Shown here one piece after another: positions 5,973-6,650 of a DNA stretch of 6,650 bases. Numbering within the stretch: position 1 is the stretch's first letter; each line of letters opens with the position of its first letter. The position numbers and the translations under genes are program-made. Source of the DNA: JABFRJ01 sp031365465 (GTDB lineage: Bacteria; Pseudomonadota; Alphaproteobacteria; Rhizobiales; Hyphomicrobiaceae); NCBI GenBank assembly GCA_031365465.1, contig JANLYD010000218.1, forward strand, positions 1-6,650, read 5' to 3'. Below the pieces are notes generated by a model. That model did not search any database. It was not told the DNA's origin and was given only the letters and a program-made list of their open reading frames with translations.

Positions 5973-6650
5973 ATGACCGCTGCAAAGACTTACGCCGGTA
6001 TTTTTCCGATCGCGCCAACGCCGTTTCATCCCAACGGCGATCTCGATCTCGACGGCATGCGCCGCGTCCTCGACTGCATGATCGATCAGGGTGTCGACGG
6101 CATCTGCATTCTGGCCAACTTTTCCGAGCAGTTCCTGCTGACCGATGCCGAGCGCGACACGCTGCTGGACCTCAGCCTCACCCATGTCGCGGGGCGTGTG
6201 CCGGTGATCGTCACGTGCAGCCATTTCAGCACACGCATCGCCGCCGAACGCGGCCGCCGGGCGGCCAAGGCCGGAGCAAACATGCTGATGCTGATGCCGC
6301 CCTATCACGGCGCGCTGCTGAAATCAGACGACGCCGGCATGTTCGCGCATTTTGCCCAAGTGGCCGACGCCGCCCGCGTGCCGATCATGGTGCAGGACGC
6401 ACCGTTGAGCGGTGTGACGCTGTCGGTTCCATTCCTGGTTCGTCTTGCGAAAGAGAACCCACTTGTGCGTTACTTCAAGATCGAAGTGCCGGGAACAGCC
6501 GCCAAACTGCGAGCGCTCATTGCGGCCGGTGGCGATACGATAGCTGGACCATTCGACGGTGAAGAAGCGATTACGTTGCTGGCCGACCTGGATGCCGGCG
6601 CCACCGGCACCTTGACCAGCGCCATGATTCCGGATTTGATCAAACCCATT
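5973..6650 (+). CDS. DHDPS-superfamily lyase, similar to L-2-keto-3-deoxyarabonate dehydratase (3' end outside window)
   Basis: The frame is open from ATG 5973 to the window end: 226 codons of an expected 300 or so. It is preceded by GGAGGA at 5963-5968 and lies 16 bp after the PdxA stop. It is a class I aldolase/dehydratase barrel of the DapA/NanA superfamily. It opens with GIFPIAPTPF and has GRVPVIVTCSHFST (74-87), MLMPPYHG (106-113) and YFKIE, where Lys169 is the Schiff-base lysine, then GPFDGEEAITLLADLDAGAT (192-211). The DapA GTTGE loop reads ANFSEQ (48-53), and the classical YNVP, whose Tyr relays protons, reads QDAP (141-144). These substitutions match my memory of Azospirillum L-2-keto-3-deoxyarabonate dehydratase (EC 4.2.1.43), which yields 2-oxoglutarate semialdehyde. 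The exact substrate is uncertain. It is not a lysine-biosynthesis DapA. Confidence 0.85.
   Translation, partial: MTAAKTYAGIFPIAPTPFHPNGDLDLDGMRRVLDCMIDQGVDGICILANFSEQFLLTDAERDTLLDLSLTHVAGRVPVIVTCSHFSTRIAAERGRRAAKAGANMLMLMPPYHGALLKSDDAGMFAHFAQVADAARVPIMVQDAPLSGVTLSVPFLVRLAKENPLVRYFKIEVPGTAAKLRALIAAGGDTIAGPFDGEEAITLLADLDAGATGTLTSAMIPDLIKPI

Noticed and set aside
5228..6308. Long minus-strand open frames opposite the PdxA and lyase genes (5228-5974 and 5628-6308)
   Set aside because: No recognisable domain; low-complexity Arg/Ala/His composition; fully covered by well-supported plus-strand genes.

Overview
The window comes from a GC-rich proteobacterial chromosome. It is most likely an alphaproteobacterium of the Rhizobiales (Bradyrhizobium/Afipia-like). 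That placement rests on GC-rich codon use, the polar-amino-acid-type transporter genes, the GntR/FCD regulator and the IS630 and CusA relatives. It is a judgement from memory of such families, not from a search.

Layout. (1) Bases 1-140 hold a strong GC hairpin and an intact tRNA-Lys(UUU) gene with encoded CCA. (2) Bases 141 to about 1090 carry no intact gene. They hold a repeat-rich stretch just after the tRNA, then the 3' end of an IS630-family transposase on the minus strand, then a frameshifted and deleted fragment of a CusA/CzcA-type heavy-metal RND efflux pump, also on the minus strand. This looks like the scarred edge of an integrated element at a tRNA gene. (3) Bases about 1166-1199 hold a candidate sigma-70 promoter overlapped by an imperfect palindrome, a plausible operator. 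(4) Bases 1236-6650 form one tightly packed plus-strand operon that runs off the window.

The operon encodes two HisM/GlnP-type permeases, their ATPase, a periplasmic family-3 binding protein, a GntR/FCD regulator, a divergent PdxA-family dehydrogenase, and a DHDPS-superfamily enzyme (3' end missing) that resembles L-2-keto-3-deoxyarabonate dehydratase. Gaps between genes are 2-31 bp. Import, sensing and catabolism of one small molecule are therefore probably encoded together.

Three features argue against a textbook amino-acid or vitamin B6 role. The binding protein keeps the carboxylate-binding Ser/Ser/Arg set but has Ala where amino-acid binders have the Asp that holds the alpha-amino group. 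The PdxA protein keeps its three metal-binding His but has lost two residues that contact the substrate phosphate in E. coli PdxA. The DHDPS-family enzyme keeps the Schiff-base Lys but lacks the classical Tyr. Together these suggest uptake and breakdown of a non-phosphorylated hydroxy-carboxylate or sugar-acid-like compound by a route I cannot name. The substrate is inference only.
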